Below, in pieces: positions 47,418 to 59,746 of a DNA stretch of 64,000 bases. The DNA comes from Pontederia crassipes (lineage: Eukaryota; Streptophyta; Magnoliopsida; Commelinales; Pontederiaceae). The stretch covers positions 65,672,118 to 65,736,117 of the forward strand of contig CM060190.1 in NCBI GenBank assembly GCA_030549335.1, in the 5' to 3' direction. The number at the start of each line of letters is the position of its first letter. Position 1 is the stretch's first letter. Under the pieces are notes generated by a model that had not been told where the DNA came from, made no database searches, and was given only the letters and a program-made list of their open reading frames with translations. The position numbers and the translations under genes are program-made.

Positions 47418-49453
47418 CATAGGTAAGGATTAATTATGATTCATGCCTTAATTGTGAGGCTGTAGTAAGGAGTAAGGAGTCCATGGATTAAAGTAATTGC
47501 TTTGCTTGTAGCTGTGAGCTCAGCTCTCATCGTGCTTCTGCATGCCTGTCGACCAGATCATACCTGGATTGGACCCATCTCTCTCTCTCTCTCGTCGATC
47601 TAATATGAAACCCTTCATTGCAGTTGGAAAGCGAAAATGGAGGCGAGCGAATGAATGAAAGTCACCTCCTCATGGACGGACGGGACGGGTGCCAGATGAC
47701 GGGGTTTGTGTCACGGTGAGGACTGAGAAGTGGGGAGGTCATGTGGCATGTCATTATGTTTTTTTTTTGTCAAATATAACTTTTTCCATTAATGACATTT
47801 TCCATGGCACAAGGCTAAAATTAATATTCTTCCAACAAAAATTAAAATTATTGAGAATATCTCTTTTTTTTCTGTCTTACACAAAATTATAAATGTGCCA
47901 ATTTTAATCTCGTAACACATGGGAAATTTACTTTTATATTATTTCGTTAAATTTAATTCAAATTTTTGTTAACTTAATTATTAAATAGTTAAGAAATATA
48001 ATAAAACAACAAGAGCATAATATCTTAATCTTTTTTTTAAATAATTTTAATCAATATATCGCATTTATAGTTTTAAAATTTTGATATTATAATAGATGAA
48101 TAAGAATAAAAAACAATAAAAACATAAAAATAAATAAAATTATTTTAGATTATAATAGGTAATGAATAATGAATAATGAAATAATATACTAGGTAATGAA
48201 TAATAGGTAATGAATAACGAAATAAAAAACATATTAATCCTCATTTTAGATTAATCAATATTAAAAACTTATTTTAAAATTTATAAAATATATTTTATTT
48301 ATACTTGTCATTTTGTTATTCAATCATTTCATGAATATTATTTTAGATTTTTCCTTATTACTATCTCCTCATATTTATTTTTCAAATTTTAATTTTCTTT
48401 CCATAATTTTTTGTTTTTAAAATTTTATCTTATAAAACTTATAATCTATTTCTGTTTTATATTTTTAATAACTATTATTTATAATGATTTCAATTTTATA
48501 ATCCTGTAATTTGAGTTCATCACGTTTTTTGTCTAAATTTATCTTTTTACTATTCTCCCGTCTTTATATTTTTAAATTTACTTTCCTTAAAATTAATATC
48601 CTTTTTTTATTTCATCCTATCAAATCTAATCAATTTTTTTTATCTTTCCTACTATAATATACTTTCCACATTTTTTACTTTTTACATATATATTTCAACT
48701 TTTCAATTGTTTTGAAAGAAATAGGTTGAACAGATTTTTTTTATTCAATATAATTTTGGTCGGGTTGACCTGGTTCAATTCGATTTTTACCATCGAATCG
48801 CACTAAATTAATGGCCGATTCACGATTAAATCAGTCGGATCAACCGGTCCTGTCATTTAAAAATTGTGCAATTAAATTAACTAATGAAAGAATGTGATTA
48901 GCGGTAGGGTGTGATGTGTCATTAGAAAATACATATTTTGATAATAAATTATAAAGAATAATGATATAGAGAATGAAAGATTTATTTATTAAAAAATATT
49001 TTTACCATTTATTATATATAAAACTATTTATAATATATAATGGGTATAAATATATATTTCTTTATTAGTAAGATTTTGTTTAGTCTACTTTTTATTTTAT
49101 TTTATTTTTATTCGTCTATTTTAAAAAGTACAAAATTAGAGGTAAACATTTATAAAAGAATAATTATAAATAAATATGATTTTATCAATGTAATATTAAA
49201 AAATACTAATGTAAGAGAGAAAGAAAAATTGTAGAAGAAAGATAGATAGAAAAGAGAGAGATGTCATTTAACTTTGGTTTAATTTTTTTTATTTTTTGAT
49301 GGAATAAAAAAAATATAGTGTTAGAAGGGGATCCATTTTCATTCTTTCAAAGATATAGGATTGGATCCCCCATTATGCAGAGAGTCAACAACATACAATT
49401 CCAGTACAACAACATCATCTTATTTATTCAAATTAAAACATATAACTATATTA
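47418..49453. other. Intergenic DNA with a fragment of a CGGTC-type element
   Basis: A (CT)n run lies at about 47579-47593. Bases 48725-48860 contain GGTCGGGTTGACCTGGTTC and GGATCAACCGGTCC, a likely one-ended fragment of the same class of element as at 46651. The rest is AT-rich and featureless. Confidence 0.45.
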
Positions 49454-49726
49454 TAGGGGTGAGCACGAAATCGACCCAAATTTTTGGATAATACTCCCGA
49501 TCCGGTCCATTTTCAATTTAATTGTTGGTCCATCACTAAAATATAATTATAATAATATATTAAATTATCTAGACTCTAGTTTAATTGTATTAATATTAAT
49601 TTGTTTAATTCTCCTGATTTTTTTTCTCGAATTCTGGCCGAGATACCGATTTTAAAATTTTCAACCCCGATATAAATCGGATTGGGACCAAATTCAAAAT
49701 CAACCGTAACGATCAAGCTCCCCCTA
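49454..49726. mobile_element. Probable small hAT-like MITE
   Basis: The left end TAGGGGTGAGCACGAAATCG resembles the hAT ends seen elsewhere in the window. The right end GATCAAGCTCCCCCTA is a degraded inverse. No clean target duplication. Confidence 0.5.
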
Positions 49727-51640
49727 CTCCACTATACAAACTTTAAATTCCTTCACTTGCACTCACAAGTACCACCCTGACTCATTTCTCTTTAACTTAA
49801 ATAAAAATATTAACTAAATAGAAATTATCCTTATCGGAGTCGCATGGAAAAAAAATTTATAATACCTAGAGATTAGTGGTAGAAGAAATAGTTTAAATTA
49901 AAAGTTCACTTTTTTTTTAATTATTAATCTAGAGATGTTGAGTTGATTGATGTGGCACTTTATTTATAAATGTCCATGGAATGGATCAATGGATTGAGAG
50001 GGGAGGACAAGACGTGCATCATCAGGCACATCACTATTCAGGTGTAACCTTTTTTTCAATAATTTAAATATTTTAACAGGGAGGTGCTGCTGGTGGAGGA
50101 GAGGAGGCTGTTCTTATGTTTCTTAACAATGTTATATAATATAATTATAGTAGCCATTGACCTAATTCTTCCTTCGGCTTCATCGGTTCATCTAATTGGA
50201 GTAATTGTTGCTGTTGGCATCACAAATTTGGATTTTTTTTTGTCTTTGATTACGATTAAAATCCGAAACTAATGAAGAAAGTAATGCCCACATATCTCTT
50301 GCTGATTCTCAAGTCGAAATGTACATTATCAATTAATAATGTCTTAAATTTTATGAACCTTAAATATTCTGAAATAAAAAAGACATTTTCACACTAAAAA
50401 TGTCTTAGCCTCTCAATTCAGTAAGTCCATGAAAGTGAAGGGGATCCTCTGTCGATGACAAAGTCCTTGCATTAAAATTATATGACATATTTTATATATG
50501 ATTCATAATTGATTTATTTTTTTATCATGATATTAATAATTTTTATAATTAGGAGTTATTATAGTGTCATAATCGATTTATAACTTTTATCAATGTGTAA
50601 AAAAAGTGTCTATATAAATTATTTAAAAGTTTAAATACAAAATTATCTAATTTGCAATCCTCTTCGATTTTTCATCTAATAAAACTCCACATCACTTTAA
50701 AATTTTTGGTTCGGTACAGACATCATAACATTATTCATGTATCATAATTTGCTCTTGATTTTTTGTTTGATAACTTAATAAAACTGACACCACATTTTAA
50801 TTCTTTATTAATTTTTCCGATTAATGGGCTGGCCCACCAAGCTGCAGGAATAATTTGCGGCCTGGTACGTAGAAAACATCCATCATGTGTACGTTGCAAA
50901 ATGACTCGAGTCCTTGCTTAATGTGTGCAATATGGTTTAGTGAAACCTTTTCCTAACTTTGTTTCTTTTTTTCATTACAAAAGAAGGTATAAAAAACATG
51001 CACCGTTATCAAGTAAAAGCTCTTGATCCTAATGAGTCATGAGACTCAGCTCAGCAGCGGGTGCTATCAGCTATTCCTTCTGTTCCTCTCTCCTGCTCAC
51101 TGCTGCTTGCTCATGCCTCATAGCAAATGCTGCCCCCACATTCTCCGCCTTGTTCTGCTGCATGTACTGTCTTGCATTGTCTGATCCCTGATAGCCTATT
51201 TCACGGCCCTTGTAAACTTCAGAGGCCAATCTTTAAGCATGCTCTGCTGGGCCCATTATGATTCTCCTTTGTGTCAACATTTTTTTTTTACAATTTTGAA
51301 AATAAAAAAAAAGATGTAGAACATCATAAAGATAGTTCAGTTGGTTGAGAAGCGAATAAATTAATTAAAAGTTAAGCCCAATTCAAAATTATAAAAAGAA
51401 ATGAAATTTGTAGGTACTTATACCATTTTTTATTTGTTATGCCAAAATAGAGAAGCATTTTTATTTGTTATTTGTTATAACGTACTCGGTGCATAGGAGG
51501 ATGACTTTCAAATATTCTGCTGACATTATCTAAATTGTCACTTTTTTTTACTTAAGTTCATTTGTCAATCTCTATTACCTTTGTCATTAATTTTTACTTT
51601 TTTATTTATGAAATGTTTTAACCGGCCTCGTGACATTTAC
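49727..51640. other. Intergenic DNA, no gene recognised
   Basis: Mostly AT-rich with a less AT-rich patch at 51010-51240. Short ORFs show no known domain. Confidence 0.45.
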
Positions 51641-51649
51641 ATAATTGCT

Positions 51650-52010
51650 TGAGAGAAGGACATAGAAATAGGTCGTCGGCCCTCCTTTGCCGACTCAAAA
51701 GAGAAGAAGGGTGCCGCCCCCTCTGTCACACTGACGAATGGGGAGCCGTTGGCCCCCCTTCTTTCTCGTCGGTGTCACTTCGGCAAAAGGAGGGCCACGC
51801 TCCACCTCTCTCGTTGGTGTCACTTCGGCAAAGGAGGGCGCTCCCCTTCTCTCTCGTTAGTGTCGCTCCGACAAAAGAGGGCTGACATCGCCTTCTCTCT
51901 CGTGTGTGCCAGCGAGAGAAAGGGGGAGTTTTGCCCCCTTTTGTCGCGCCGGCGAAGAGGGCCAATGCCTCCTTCTCTCTCATCGATGGAATTGGAAGGG
52001 CACGAAGATT
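51650..52010. repeat. GC-rich minisatellite, unit about 52-54 bp
   Basis: Around six imperfect units share CTCTCTCGTTGGTGTCACTT, then CGGCAAAAGGAGGGC. Examples start near 51768, 51817, 51869 and 51895. It is embedded in AT-rich DNA. Open frames on both strands follow from the repeat, not from a gene. Confidence 0.7.
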
Positions 52011-53600
52011 GAGGGAGAAAAAAAGGAAAGTATTTAAAATAAGAAAATAAAAGGAAATATGGTAGTTGGAGAGAATGAATAAAAATTGAAATATACTATT
52101 AAGAGAATAATAAAATATGGAAAGCTTTTATTAGGGGATATGAATGTTTAAATAATTTTATAAAAATGAAAAGTTTTGCACATGAAAGTGAAAGGAGAGA
52201 AAAAGGAAAAAAATTAAAATTTAAAATAAGAAAAATAAAAGGAAAGATCTTGAATCCTTGACTAGAGGAAATGAATCAAAAAATAAATAGAATATTAATC
52301 AAAATAAATAAAAAGAGATATATATATGTGGAAAGAAAGAAAATTTTGGTAATAATATATTAGTAATAAATTTAGATTGAAATTAAAGTTAGATTATTAT
52401 ATTAGTAATAATAAAATGAAAACTACTAAAATAAAATAGAGTTATATATGAAAAGAGAATAAAACTCGGTAATAATATATTAGTCAATAAATTTATATTG
52501 AAATTAAATTTATACTATTATATTAGTAATATTAAAAAGAAATCTATTATTTAAACCAACATTCCGTAAAAAAATTATATAATTGGTTTAATCATTTTTG
52601 CAATAATTTATATATTAAACTGATCTTAAATAATTATAAATAGTATTATTATATAAAAATCCGATTCAACCAGTTGACTCCTGATTGAACCGATCGAACC
52701 TCGACTCGGTCGGCACGTCGACCCGACCTCCGATCCGATTTTTAAAACATTGTTTATTATCATGCGCGGGGATACTTAGGTGTGTGAACATTAATAATTT
52801 TTTAGTGTCATGAAAATGATGCTCAGTGGTGAAAAAATTGTTACTCATAATATTCGATATTTCTAAGGATTTACAAAAAGTCAAATTATTATGAGTGCTA
52901 GTTTCTTTTACTGTGTGAGATACTAGAGATGACAGAAATGTATGCTAAGATAATATTAATCAATGTTATAAGATAACTTAAGAAGGTTAAGACTTTGTTT
53001 GATATTATTAGCGTTTTGATAAGCGTATAATGATTTAATATCGGATATGAATAACAAAATTAATATTTTAACGGTTAATTTATGATATTAATAAATAAGT
53101 ATTTGACAAATTTAACGATAAAATAGTTTATGAATATAAAATGATATAAATTGAATATATAATAAATTATTTAACTCGATCGCTACACAAATTTTATTTT
53201 AATTTAATAGGTAAATCATTAGTATCTCAATCATATAAAATCAAATTCCACAACTAATACAATAAATTTTATATAATGCATACATGATTGAAAATATTAA
53301 TTATTAAATTATTTTTATCCATTGTTAATAAATAAACAATTTATAATTAACTAAATATGAATATAAAAGGAATAGAATAGAATGGTGATAAAATAATAAT
53401 AAGATAGGTTAAGAAAGAGATAATGCATTTTAATAAGGATAAAATAAAAAAATTATAAACCTCTAAATGTTAAAGTATCTTATTTTTATTTAAAACGTTA
53501 AATTCATCAAATAGGAAAAATAATGTTTGAAATAAAACCTAAGTAAATAGAAAAATGAAGAGACCGCTCACATATTTAAAAGAAGTTTTGAAACCATCTA
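52011..53600. other. AT-rich intergenic DNA with an element end
   Basis: Bases 52655-52754 (CCGATTCAACCAGTTGACTC ... GACCTCCGATCCGATTTTTA ... ACATTG) look like the right end of a CGGTC-type element. Its left end could not be placed. Nothing else is recognised. Confidence 0.45.
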
Positions 53601-53608
53601 GACACTAG

Positions 53609-54337
53609 TAGGAGTGGCACGCGACCCTATTCAGAACAGGAGACACTTCCCTTGCCCCCGACCTCGTCGATCGGCCCCTGGCCCAAATTCGAATCCTCGG
53701 TTCGGGGGGAATTTTATCCTCCATCCCGATTTCGACGGGAGTTTGGGATCGCAGGGACCCCAAACTCCCGCGGTCCTCTTATAGTAAGAACTATCGCCGC
53801 TCTCCTCGCAGTTGTCATTGCCCTAAGGCCTAAGCCAAAAAGTCGAACCTCAATTTGGACCGGATTGAATTAAATCGAACCGATCAAAATCAGTTAAAAC
53901 TAGTCAAAATAGAAAGATCAGGTTGAACCATATTTTTTTGTTCAACCAAATTTTTTATTATTTTTTTACTAAAATATAATTTGATAAAAAATATTATTAT
54001 AAATTAAAAAATATCTAAAGATGAACTTTCTTCATAAACATTCATATTAATCCATTAGTCACATCCTTCATTTATATTTATTTATTTACTCTCACTATCA
54101 ATATAGGACTATTTTTGTACACTCAACATTATCATGAAAGATGAAAGATAATAGAGTAGGTGCGGAATTCGGGCCCCGCGGGGCGGGGACAACTTCCCCT
54201 GCCCCTTTCCCTGAAAGAGTGTTTGGGGACAATTTTCTCCCATTCCTCACCTCACGGGGAAAAAAATTCTCGAGTTTAGAGCCCGATCGAGGATTCCCGC
54301 GGGGCCACGTAGGAGGCAGGAGATATTGCCATCTCTA
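53609..54337. mobile_element. Probable hAT-like element, about 730 bp
   Basis: It starts TAGGAGTGGCA and ends TGCCATCTCTA, an imperfect inverse pair. GC-rich end regions (CCCCTTGCCC-type and GGCCCCGCGGGGC palindromes) surround an AT-rich middle. Flanking 8-mers GACACTAG and GTTACTAA agree only partly. Confidence 0.6.
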
Positions 54338-54345
54338 GTTACTAA

Positions 54346-54780
54346 TGAACATCCTTTTGCTTCGGACCAATAAATATTTATTATTAAACACATAGAATGT
54401 GATCATAAATGATTTGATATTTCTTTTATTAAATTTCATTGATATTTTTTATATAAAATAATGATCCTAAGGTGTGAATAACTGAATATATATATGATTA
54501 TTTTCTTATTTAATATAAAAAAATTATCTTGTAACTTGAAAGTTTGTTAGCAAGAATAAGAACTATTTAGTCCCTCATTAATTTGTTACTTGGAATAAAT
54601 AATATGCGAGGTTTTACAAAAAAAAAATGTGGGTGTCAAATCCACATATATTAAGTTAATGGTAATTTATTGTCAGGTGTTTGATTTACACTGTATAGAA
54701 TAAATAAATGAAAGAACTAACTTATTATTAAAGTTGTTAGATGAACAATAACAATAATATTTTATATATAACTTAAGCAA
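54346..54780. other. AT-rich intergenic DNA
   Basis: Nothing recognised. Confidence 0.4.
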
Positions 54781-54889
54781 TGAACAACTCATTGCACAGA
54801 CCCTTTTAAAATAGGAGAAACATCGTAGAAAATAAGAGGTAAAAGAAACTAACAGTATAACAACAAAATTTTCACCTATACCTTCAAGG

Positions 54890-55472
54890 CTTCAATTACT
54901 TATTACTTCGATCGACCACGCAGACGTAGTACACCTCCTGGCAACCCTCTTGCTCCTCTCCGTAGGACCAAATCGTGCAGACATGCGGCCGTAGTGTACC
55001 AAGTAGAGGACACCAACTGGTTGGGGACCTAGTGAAGAGCTTCGACGGGAAAGCTAACCTAAGCGGGTGCTATGCGGGGTGGTCGGCGACCCTTCCTAGT
55101 GCGGTGCGGCGATCGGGCCGACGTGGGCCTTGACTGTGGTGCTCCTCTCAAAATCTCGAGTTCCCTGGTGAGTCGCTATCAGCCACCGAAGAAGAGAAAG
55201 AAGGATGCGGAAGCAGGGGAGAGAAGAGGCAGTTGTAGAGAAAGAAAACACAGAATTTGGGGAAGAAAGATGAAAAGTGATTCTATTCGAGGTGGAAAAA
55301 AGTAGATTACAGGACACACATTTATACTACTAAGAAACTGATATAAACAAGAATTAAACAGGTAAGCAGTACGCTACAAAGACATAAAATGCTACATTGC
55401 AAAGACCTGCAAAGACCACCAGCTTCAGGCAGACGATATTGCCGTAGAAGTAGACGACGACACGTTCCAACA
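54890..55472 (-). mobile_element. Probable degenerate Copia-type LTR
   Basis: On the minus strand from 55472 the sequence starts TGTTGGAACGTGT, preceded by a purine tract-like CGCGGAGA. This is the arrangement at many plant Copia 3' LTRs. A TATAAATGTGTGTCCTG word and CT-rich leader-like DNA follow. The LTR 3' end and a second LTR were not found, so this is at best a remnant. The ORF at 55072 on the plus strand is not supported as a gene. Confidence 0.42.
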
Positions 55473-55680
55473 TCTCCGCGTGTTCGGCATGGTCATGTAG
55501 ATGGTGCAGCCATTGCAGTGACATCCAGATGAACCAGGAGGTTTGTACACATCGTTGCAGTGCTACACCATTTTTGGAACCTTCCGCTTGCGCATATGAG
55601 TAGGCACAAAAGATGCCCTCGGTCGATCTTTGCTTAGTTCACTTGTTTTCTTTTAAACTCCTTTTATTTTGTGCTGGCGG

Positions 55681-56800
55681 TGAGTACAATAAATGAATGA
55701 TGCTGTTACTGGAATGTGGTGAGGCCAAAAGCTAACATGAGGGGAAGGGAAAGAGAAAAATTTTTTCCCCTCATTTTGATATAATTTTAAAGGAAGGGTG
55801 GAGAGGAATCTTCATTTTTTTTCTCTTTATTTCTTTCCATTTGTGCTATTTTGTTTCAACCCTAAATTAAGGTGTAAAATTTCTCTTCCTTTTCTCATTT
55901 TTCCTTCCCCCTAACAATCCTTTAGCCATGTAAATCTGTTTAGAAAGGAAAGTGGTTTGATAACCCAAATATTAATAGTAACAATGATAAATTGGTAATT
56001 AGAAGAGATGATATTAATTAGAAGAGGTGATGTTATAATAACGGCAAAAAAGTGATAAAGTTTTAAATAACTGCAAAAAGTGGAAAAGTTTTGAAGGTAA
56101 ATTTTAGTTTTGGTAACTCAAACAAGGTAATTAAATCTTAATGATAGTAATTAGAAGAGGTGGTAAAAATTAAGAAAAACAAAAATGACATTTAAAATGA
56201 AGCTTTGAGATCGATTTCCCTGGAATTAGGCTCCAATAAATGCCCAAGATACACGATGGCAAAACTTAATGAAGAGGTGGTGAAAATAAAAAAAACAAAA
56301 ATAACGTTTAAAATTTTAAGTTTTGGGCTCGACTTTTCTAAAAGTAGGCTCCAATAAATTTCAATATACGAGGACCATAAATGCCAAGATATGTAATTAG
56401 ACTAATAACAATAAAAATTTAATAGGTTAATTTTTAGGATGTGTTTGATTTATTTTATTTTTTTAAAACTTCTAAGCATCTTGATGGAAATGATCTAATG
56501 TTTGATTATGTGTCATTTAGTAATGTAATTAGGAATATGATTGGAATGTCATTCTTCTAACGATAAGTGGGAGGGAGAGATGGAGAGAGAGAGGAGGAGA
56601 AAGAGGACTTGTTCACGCAACTTTTGAAAGAATGTTCTAAGCAACTTGTTCACGCAACTTGAGAGAGAGGGGGGAGAGAGAGTGAGAGGGAGAGGGAAGA
56701 GGAAGGGATTGGTGGGAGAGAAAAGGGGGAAATGTGATTACTTTTATTAAATTGAAATAAATATAGAAATTCAATTTTATTTGAAATGTGATTTTTGTAA
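55681..56800. other. Intergenic DNA, low-complexity GA-rich stretch
   Basis: It contains GTTCACGCAACTT twice (about 56612 and 56648) and GA-rich runs at 56570-56730. No gene recognised. Confidence 0.45.
56225..56430. repeat. Local repeat of AGGCTCCAATAAATGCC-type sequence
   Basis: The phrase GGCTCCAATAAATGCCAAGA and CCAAGATATGTAATTAGA recur at about 56229, 56347 and 56391, and again at 57674-57730 on the far side of the long-TIR element. This suggests an older dispersed or duplicated repeat that the element entered. Confidence 0.6.
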
Positions 56801-57625
56801 TATTATATAGGGTTAAACAGATGTGCAAAGCATGTTTCGCTTCGTAGCATGTCACGCACAATCTTGGACGTCCCATATGAGATCAGTAGCCACATTTCAT
56901 AATTATTTTTGGAAATGGACGATTGATCAATTTATCACGAGTGATCGCGGCTTGATTTTTATCTTTCCTCTCTTTCTCTCCCCCTTTCTCTCTCCATGTC
57001 CCTCCTTCTCAAAGTCGACCTTTCTTTCAAAGCCTTCGAGGTGTCTTTCGGCTCGGCATTGCATAAGGAGAGTAGAATAGTAAACACTAAATTCCCATTA
57101 ATTCATGATGTTTACCTAAACGGTAAGTGATGAAAAAAAAAATGCCACTGTCATGTCCTGATTCGTCATGGCTCTTTGCCTCTATAGTCTGCTTCTCCCA
57201 GAGGCCATTTCTGGATGCCCACCTTCGTCTACATATGAATCAATTGATGCAACACCCAAGCTCCACTAAATCACATGCAAATCCCTACTTTGATCATCAT
57301 GCTAATTTGGTCTGGACAAAAGTAGTGCAAACTTTTTGCTGAACAGTCAGTCACAAGTCCTCGGAGAAGGAGGGAGATCTAGAGAGAAAAAAGAGTGAGA
57401 GACCGGCTTTATGAGAGAGAGAGGGGATGGGGAGGGGAAGAAGACAAAATCTAGGTGGGCGATCCAATTTCTCATGATAATTTGATCGATCGTCGATTTG
57501 ACATTTAATGTTCGTGATAGCAATCGCGAGATGTGGCTGCTGATTTGAGACCAGACGCTTAGAATTACGCGAGACACACTGCGGAGCGAGACATGCTTCG
57601 CATGCCCATTTAACCCTCTTATATA
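56801..57625. mobile_element. Long-TIR Mutator-type element with unique interior
   Basis: It spans 56810-57616. Inverted arms of roughly 200-250 bp (GGGTTAAACAGATGTGCAAA on the left, GGGTTAAATGGGCATGCGAA as inverse of the right) share AGCATG, CAGCCACAT, GACGATTGATCAA-like and CTCCCTCCTTCTC words. Flanks TATTATATA (56801-56809) and TCTTATATA (57617-57625) match at 8 of 9. The central ~280 bp (57065-57345) is not repeated elsewhere in the window and lacks a transposase. Confidence 0.82.
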
Positions 57626-57775
57626 TTTTCAACTAAATGCATCCTCTAACTTATGCTCGACTTCCTTGGAATAAGGCTCCAATAAATGCCAAGATATGAT
57701 GGCCATAAATGCCAAGATATGTAATTAGATAGTAATTAGGCTAATAATAGCACAAGTTTAATAGGTTAAAATGAA

Positions 57776-58110
57776 TAAAAATTCTAAGGTATGAAGTTTA
57801 AAATGATTAGATCTAAGGTATGAAGTTTTAAATGAATAAAAAATGATTAAGTATGAAATTTAAAATGAATAAAAATTTTAAAAATAGAAGAAGAAAAAAT
57901 GATAGTAGAGACTTGAGGATGATCCCAATGCACTGTGCTGACATAATGATTGTGTGATCATTTTGAAACTTTCGAGGAAAAAGTCTTAGATCTTATGTAA
58001 AATTTGTTTTTCATTATTTCCTGTTTATTCTAAAAGCGAAAAACTACCAATTCAAAAGATCTCACCAAAAGGCTTATTCAACAAAGAATAAATAATTCTC
58101 TCTCTAAAAA
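57776..58110. other. AT-rich intergenic DNA with short direct repeats
   Basis: TAAGGTATGAAGTTTAAAATG-like phrases recur at about 57785-57850. Nothing else seen. Confidence 0.45.
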
Positions 58111-58114
58111 GACG

Positions 58115-59320
58115 AGTAAATTACACGATTAGTCTCAAACTTTGAGTCATTTTCAAATTGGTTCTTTAATTTCAATTTATAATCAGAATGTTCCTCATCT
58201 TTTATTTTCTTGTACAATTAATCTTTTTAACCGGTGATAATAAATTTTTGATTGCTAATAGCGGAGCTAGGATGATTATATGGGGGCTAGCTATATAAAA
58301 GTACATATGGATTTCCATTTTTTATATATAATCCTATATATAGTATAGGAAAATAAAAAAAATTTAGGAGGAGGGGGGAGGGGGGGGGGGGGGGGGGGGC
58401 AATAGGATTGGCTCCGTCCCTGCCTCTTTCATCCACGTCATTTAACTCTAGCAATTAGCAAATCAGGTAAATTACACGGATCGTCCCTAAACTTTAAGTC
58501 AATTTCTAAACGGTCCCCTAACATTGATATTATTGCACGATTCATCCACTTGACGGGTAAGAAATAGTCTTTCGATTACCTTGTTGACATGGTGTAATAA
58601 AATATAATAAAAAATTTAACTTATTAATATGGCACAATAAAAAATAATAAAATTTTAATAATAAATTAAAAAAATTAAAAAATGATATGAGCGCCGACGA
58701 GCTCACGAGGGAGCGTTGCCACCCCTCGTGCGAAGCTCGCCAGTGGGCGAGCTTGGAGAGGGGGGCAGCACTCCCCTTTGTCAGCTCGCCGACGTTCTTA
58801 AATTTTTATAATTTTTTTATTGTGTGATGTCAACTCGGCGCCTTGTGAACACGACTTTGATACACCAAAATACAAGGCATGCCATCTCAATATTTTATTT
58901 TTTTATAATATTTTATAAATTTTTATTGTGCCATCTCAATAAGTTAAATTTTTTATTAAATTTTATTACACCACATCAGCAAAGTAATCGAAAAACTATT
59001 TTTTACCGGTCAAATGGATGAATCGTGCAATAATATCAAAGTTGGAGGACTGTTTAGAAATCAACTTAAAGTTAGAGGACGATCCGTGTAATTTACCTGA
59101 TTTGCTAGCGTTAAATGACATGGATGAATTGAATGGCGTGAATGAAAGAGAAACAACTCACGTGACGTCCACGTATGCAAAGCAACCGAGAAACTTGCTA
59201 TCATCGGTCAAGAGGACTAATCGTGTAAGAAAATAAAAAAATGAGGTACGTTCTGATTATAAATTGAAGTTGAGAGATCAATTTAAAAATGACTTAAAGT
59301 TGAGAAAATAAACATAATGG
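58115..59320. mobile_element. Foldback element with long inverted arms
   Basis: The left arm (58115-58660) and right arm (58930-59320) are inverse copies. Pairs include TCAATTTATAATCAGAA, TTTAACTCTAGC and AAATCAGGTAAATTACACGG with their complements. The loop (58680-58800) is a small GC-rich block with GAGCTCACGAGGG and GCCAGTGGGCGAGC. The left arm is interrupted at 58257-58423. The outer ends are eroded and no target duplication is clear. It ends about 180 bp before the NDPK TATA box. Confidence 0.78.
58257..58423. mobile_element. Small insertion with a 20-G tract inside the foldback arm
   Basis: It is absent from the matching right arm. Ends AGCGGAGCTAGGAT and the inverse of AGGATTGGCTCCGTCCC form a short imperfect inverted repeat. 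A run of 20 G occupies 58380-58399. The target duplication is not evident. Confidence 0.65.
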
Positions 59321-59496
59321 AAAAAATAGAGTTAATAAATAATATGAATCAACCCGATTCCCGGACGAAATCATGAACTTGAACCGAACCAAATTGAACC
59401 GAATTAACAGTGGCAGCACAAAGATAATAAAGGAAAGTATTAGTGGCAAAAGTGGAACAAAAATATCCCCACGATTTTTCTATTCAACTTCCCCTC

Positions 59497-59522
59497 TATA
59501 AAATAGGCGATGTCTAGGGTTT
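59497..59522 (+). promoter_or_regulatory. NDPK core promoter: TATA box and telo-box-like motif
   Basis: TATAAAATA at 59497-59505 lies 98 bp upstream of the ATG. TAGGGTTT at 59515-59522 matches the telo-box class found near the start of many plant housekeeping and translation-related genes. The transcription start is inferred to lie about 25-35 bp after the TATA box. Confidence 0.65.
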
Positions 59523-59602
59523 TGCTCGCGCCGTCGTGAAGAGAAAAAAAAAAAGAAAAAGAAAAAACGCAGCAGCGTCGAGGTCGAAAGGGGAGAGCGA
59601 AA

Positions 59603-59696
59603 ATGGAGCAGTCCTTCATCATGATCAAGCCCGACGGCGTCCAACGCGGCCTGGTGATGCATCTCGCGGAAAAACAATGCTTTTACTATAATTTGT

Positions 59697-59746
<50 letters not shown>

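Noticed and set aside
55072-55305. 77-codon basic ORF
   Set aside because: It lies in the probable LTR remnant and resembles no known protein.
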